Assembly (NCBI RefSeq): GCF_963662255.1
Contig: NC_085072.1
Coordinates: forward strand, 2,298,001-2,362,000
Length of the DNA stretch: 64,000 nt
From: Cinclus cinclus
Lineage: Eukaryota > Chordata > Aves > Passeriformes > Cinclidae
Direction of reading: 5' to 3'
The translations under genes were made by a program, and so were the position numbers. The notes beneath the pieces are model-generated. The model was not told the DNA's origin, did not search any database, and worked only from the letters and a program-made list of their open reading frames with translations. Below are positions 62,387 through 64,000 of the stretch, piece after piece. Numbering within the stretch: position 1 is the stretch's first letter; each line of letters starts with the position of its first letter.

Positions 62387-64000
62387 CTGGAAAAACACAC
62401 AGCTCCAGATGAATAGAGGGAATGGAACTCCACAATGGCAACCTGAACGTTTCCAAAGGCAGCAGCTGGATAAATGGGGAGTGGGTTGTGGGGTTTCTGT
62501 ATCTGAACGTTTCCAAAGGCAGCAGCTGGATAAATGGGGAATGGGTTGTGGGGTTTTTGTATCTGAACTCTCCCAAAGGCAGCAGCTGGATAAATGGGGA
62601 ATGGGTTGTGGGGTTTTTGTATCTGATAAATGGGGAATGGGCTGTGGGGTTTTTGTATCTGAACAGTTCCAAAGGAAGAACTTGGATAAATGGAGAATGG
62701 GCTGTGGGGTTTTTGTATCTGATAAATGGGGAATGGCTTGTGGGGTTTTTGTATCTGAACTCTCCCAAAGGAAGAACTTGGATAAATGGGGAATGGCTTG
62801 TGGGGTTTTTGTATCTGATAAATGGGGAATGGGCTGTGGGGTTTTTGTATCTGATAAATGGGGAATGGCTTGTGGGGTTTTTGTATCTGAACTCTCCCAA
62901 AGGAAGAACTTGGATAAATGGGGAATGGCTTGTGGGGTTTTTGTATCTGAATGTTTCCAAAGGAAGAACTTGGATAAATGGGGAATGGGCTGTGGGGTTT
63001 TTGTATCTGAACTCTCCCAAAGGAAGAACTTGGATAAATGGGGAATAGGTTGTGGGACTTTTGTCATCTTCTGGAAGGCAGGGAGGTCTCACATCTCTCA
63101 CTCATTGCACAGAGCACCTCAGCCTGTAACCCCGTGCAAATTTTATCACTGTATTATAATTATATAGCTTAAATTATATATACTACATAATATATATTAT
63201 AATGTAAGATTAAATTGTTATAACAGGCTGTGAAGTTTTAGAGACTCATTTTTCATGGAGAACTAGACACTCATTTCATCCAAAAATGAAGTGGTGAAGT
63301 TCAACAGCAGTGAAGTGGATTTCCCTAAATTCTAACCTGACTTTTAGGGGTCTTGTTCCTATGAATATACTCCAAAATCCTTAAATACCATAATTCAAAG
63401 CAAGGCACTGAAGTGCTACTGGAGAGACAAGACACAAGATTTGGATCATCTATAAAAGCCAATTTGCACACAAATAATCCCATAATTCCAACAAACTGCT
63501 ACACTCTGTGTACTTCAGGAAGGAGGAGCATGACCTGGACATGAAAACAGAGCCATCCAAAACCCAGCAGCCACCAGCTGGGATGATTTCATTGCTGGGG
63601 TGAAACAGAAGAGCAAAAAACTTTGAAGCAAGAAGTGGTTATGGTCAAGGATTTCCTGGCTATGCTGACACTGGGAGACAATCAAGCAGCTTCATTTCCA
63701 CCATGGCTGCAGAGCCAAGTTTTCATGTTTCAGAAGGGGGAAAAAAGGAGCTTTTCATCAGCATGAGATCAGAACCAGGCTGGATTTTTCAACCATGAGC
63801 AAGAAGGAGCCCACCTTCTTGGAATGACAAGCAAGATTACATCCACTAGGAGAATATCCAAAAAGGAAAGAAAGAGACCATCTGCTTGATTGCTGTGCTG
63901 CTCTGTAAGCAAAATTCACACGAGAACTCCTCCTCGCCCATCATTTGCGTCTCATCACTGTCATTGTTTGCAAAGGCAGAAGAAAAAAAGGGGGGAAAAA
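62387..64000 (-). other. SRGAP2: SRGAP2 intron (partial, runs out of the window)
   Basis: It begins with a 60-bp minisatellite close to the acceptor. From 63100 to 64000 I see A/T-rich intron with a TATA-rich patch at 63150-63205. No further upstream exon of SRGAP2 was found. Confidence 0.7.
62440..63060. repeat. 60/36-bp minisatellite
   Basis: The full unit of 60 bp contains ggataaatggggaatggg, ctgtggggtttttgtatctg and aactctcccaaaggaagaac. Shortened 36-bp units lacking the last part are interspersed. Both lengths are multiples of three, so all three plus frames and two minus frames stay open for 200-320 codons by chance. The array starts about 55 bp upstream of the exon acceptor at 62387. 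Confidence 0.97.

Noticed and set aside
62102..63167. Frames of 208-321 codons on both strands with repeats like GEWVVGFLYL or KNPTAHSPFIQ
   Set aside because: They are translations of the 60/36-bp minisatellite; only the part 62162-62386 of the minus frame is real (SRGAP2 exon).
62387..64000. Search for the next upstream SRGAP2 exon
   Set aside because: No frame resembling the preceding F-BAR helix sequence was found; it must lie beyond the window.

Overview
The window is vertebrate nuclear DNA, almost certainly from a bird. Three multi-exon genes are recognisable by protein similarity, and at least fourteen fragments of the avian CR1 LINE lie between and inside them. Minisatellites, A/T tracts and two CpG-rich first-exon regions complete the picture. 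All three genes are on the minus strand, so transcription runs from high to low coordinates. Their order (SRGAP2, IKBKE, RASSF5) matches the order I know from human 1q32.1, so this is conserved synteny. I cannot name the species from the sequence.

Layout from right to left: 64000-30141 carries 16 exons of SRGAP2, from the distal part of the F-BAR module through RhoGAP and SH3 to the stop codon. The 5' exons lie outside the window. All 16 exons join with matching intron phases and give 795 codons plus stop. An A/T-rich 3' UTR probably follows down to a poly(A) signal near 24676. About 3 kb of spacer holds a CR1 copy, a G-rich minisatellite and the IKBKE 5' flank. IKBKE (IKK-epsilon) starts at 21559. 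Twenty coding exons can be placed down to 10262; the short terminal coding exon is not confidently found. The gap of about 3.3 kb to the next start codon must hold the IKBKE 3' end and the RASSF5 promoter. RASSF5 exon 1 (7000-6673) lies in a CpG island, and the rest of the window is its first intron.

The genes act separately: RASSF5 is a Ras/Rap effector, IKBKE is an innate-immune kinase, and SRGAP2 is a membrane-bending Rho-family GAP of migrating cells and neurons. I see no bacterial-type operons, CRISPR arrays, tRNA or rRNA genes. The most unusual structure is a 33-bp tandem repeat at the 3' splice site of an IKBKE exon. Every unit carries a copy of that splice site and of the first exon bases, and all units stay in frame. 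Other minisatellites also lie close upstream of 3' splice sites, and one SRGAP2 intron holds a tandem duplication that copied an exon edge with its splice acceptor.
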